Shown here: one piece after another, positions 63,958 through 64,000 of the stretch
Position numbering within the stretch: the first letter of the stretch is position 1
Layout: each line of letters starts with the position of its first letter
IMG/VR virus record: IMGVR_UViG_3300045110_000158
Span: 1 to 64,000 of that record
Direction: 5' to 3' (one strand)
DNA from: a virus
Length of the DNA stretch: 64,000 nucleotides
Made by a program: the position numbers and the translations under genes
The notes under the pieces: model-generated
The model's input: only the letters and a program-made list of their open reading frames with translations
Told to the model about the DNA's origin: nothing
Database searches by the model: none

Positions 63958-64000
63958 CTACTGCTGGCCCGGAACCACATATCCCTTATTAGTTATTCCA
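63958..64000 (-). CDS. C-terminal end of the next late gene, cut by window edge
   Basis: Reading the minus strand, an open frame ends GITNKGYVVPGQQ then TAG at 63958-63960, 9 bases before the ATG of the giant ejection protein. Only 13 codons are visible, so nothing can be said of function, but the coupling distance fits the operon. Confidence 0.35.
   Translation of the reverse strand, partial: GITNKGYVVPGQQ

Overview
The window reads as most of the genome of a tailed double-stranded DNA phage, probably with podovirus-type (short-tailed) architecture. The signs are a large terminase, an 844-residue portal, an N4-gp56-type major capsid protein, a connector/tail-tube-like protein, a beta-propeller tail protein and a 2180-residue internal (ejection) protein, with no tape measure, sheath or tail terminator recognised. 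No rRNA, tRNA, CRISPR array, integrase or phage RNA polymerase was seen. Sigma70-like promoters and the GC-rich codon use suggest a GC-rich proteobacterial host that supplies the RNA polymerase; the host is an inference.

Layout: the late genes are on the minus strand in two blocks, 1-14.76 kb and 42.35-64 kb. They would form one leftward run if the genome is circular or circularly permuted: small terminase, a membrane protein, a collagen-like fibre, small proteins, large terminase, portal, scaffold, capsid, decoration-like proteins and connector, then (across the window edge) the 2180-residue ejection protein, nozzle-like protein, tail lysozyme, tail fibres and spikes. Genes at both window edges are cut. 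Most late genes overlap by 1-4 bases (ATGA, TAATG), so translational coupling is the rule. One plus-strand gene (54948-55325) breaks the pattern.

The plus-strand arm (15.1-42.36 kb) carries early and replication genes. It holds small host-takeover-type ORFs, an amidase endolysin, a HAD phosphatase-like protein, an Acb2-type cyclic-nucleotide sponge (anti-CBASS), a Cro/YdaS-like repressor opposite an HTH activator-like gene, a MoxR-ATPase/VWA-metallopeptidase module, a family A DNA polymerase, a repair/recombination operon (3'-5' exonuclease, MT-A70 methylase, Cas4-like nuclease, VRR-NUC nuclease, SNF2-type helicase), an SSB-like protein and a primase-helicase. Two small minus-strand gene sets of membrane peptides (16.36-16.72 and 21.18-21.65 kb) sit inside this arm.

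The most striking non-coding feature is a dispersed 21-bp dyad, GGTGTTACA-N3-TGTAACACC. It occurs about ten times, only in the plus-strand arm (15.0-38.1 kb), usually between a stop codon and the next ribosome binding site and twice beside a sigma70-type promoter. Two copies flank a gene-free segment (15.8-16.4 kb) that has iteron-like TGTGCCG repeats in opposite orientations, an AT-rich core and C9/G9 tracts; this is the best candidate for the replication origin. Two further gene-free leaders (29.81-29.93 and 30.28-30.35 kb) show several stacked stems, the second in pseudoknot order, and may be structured RNAs.
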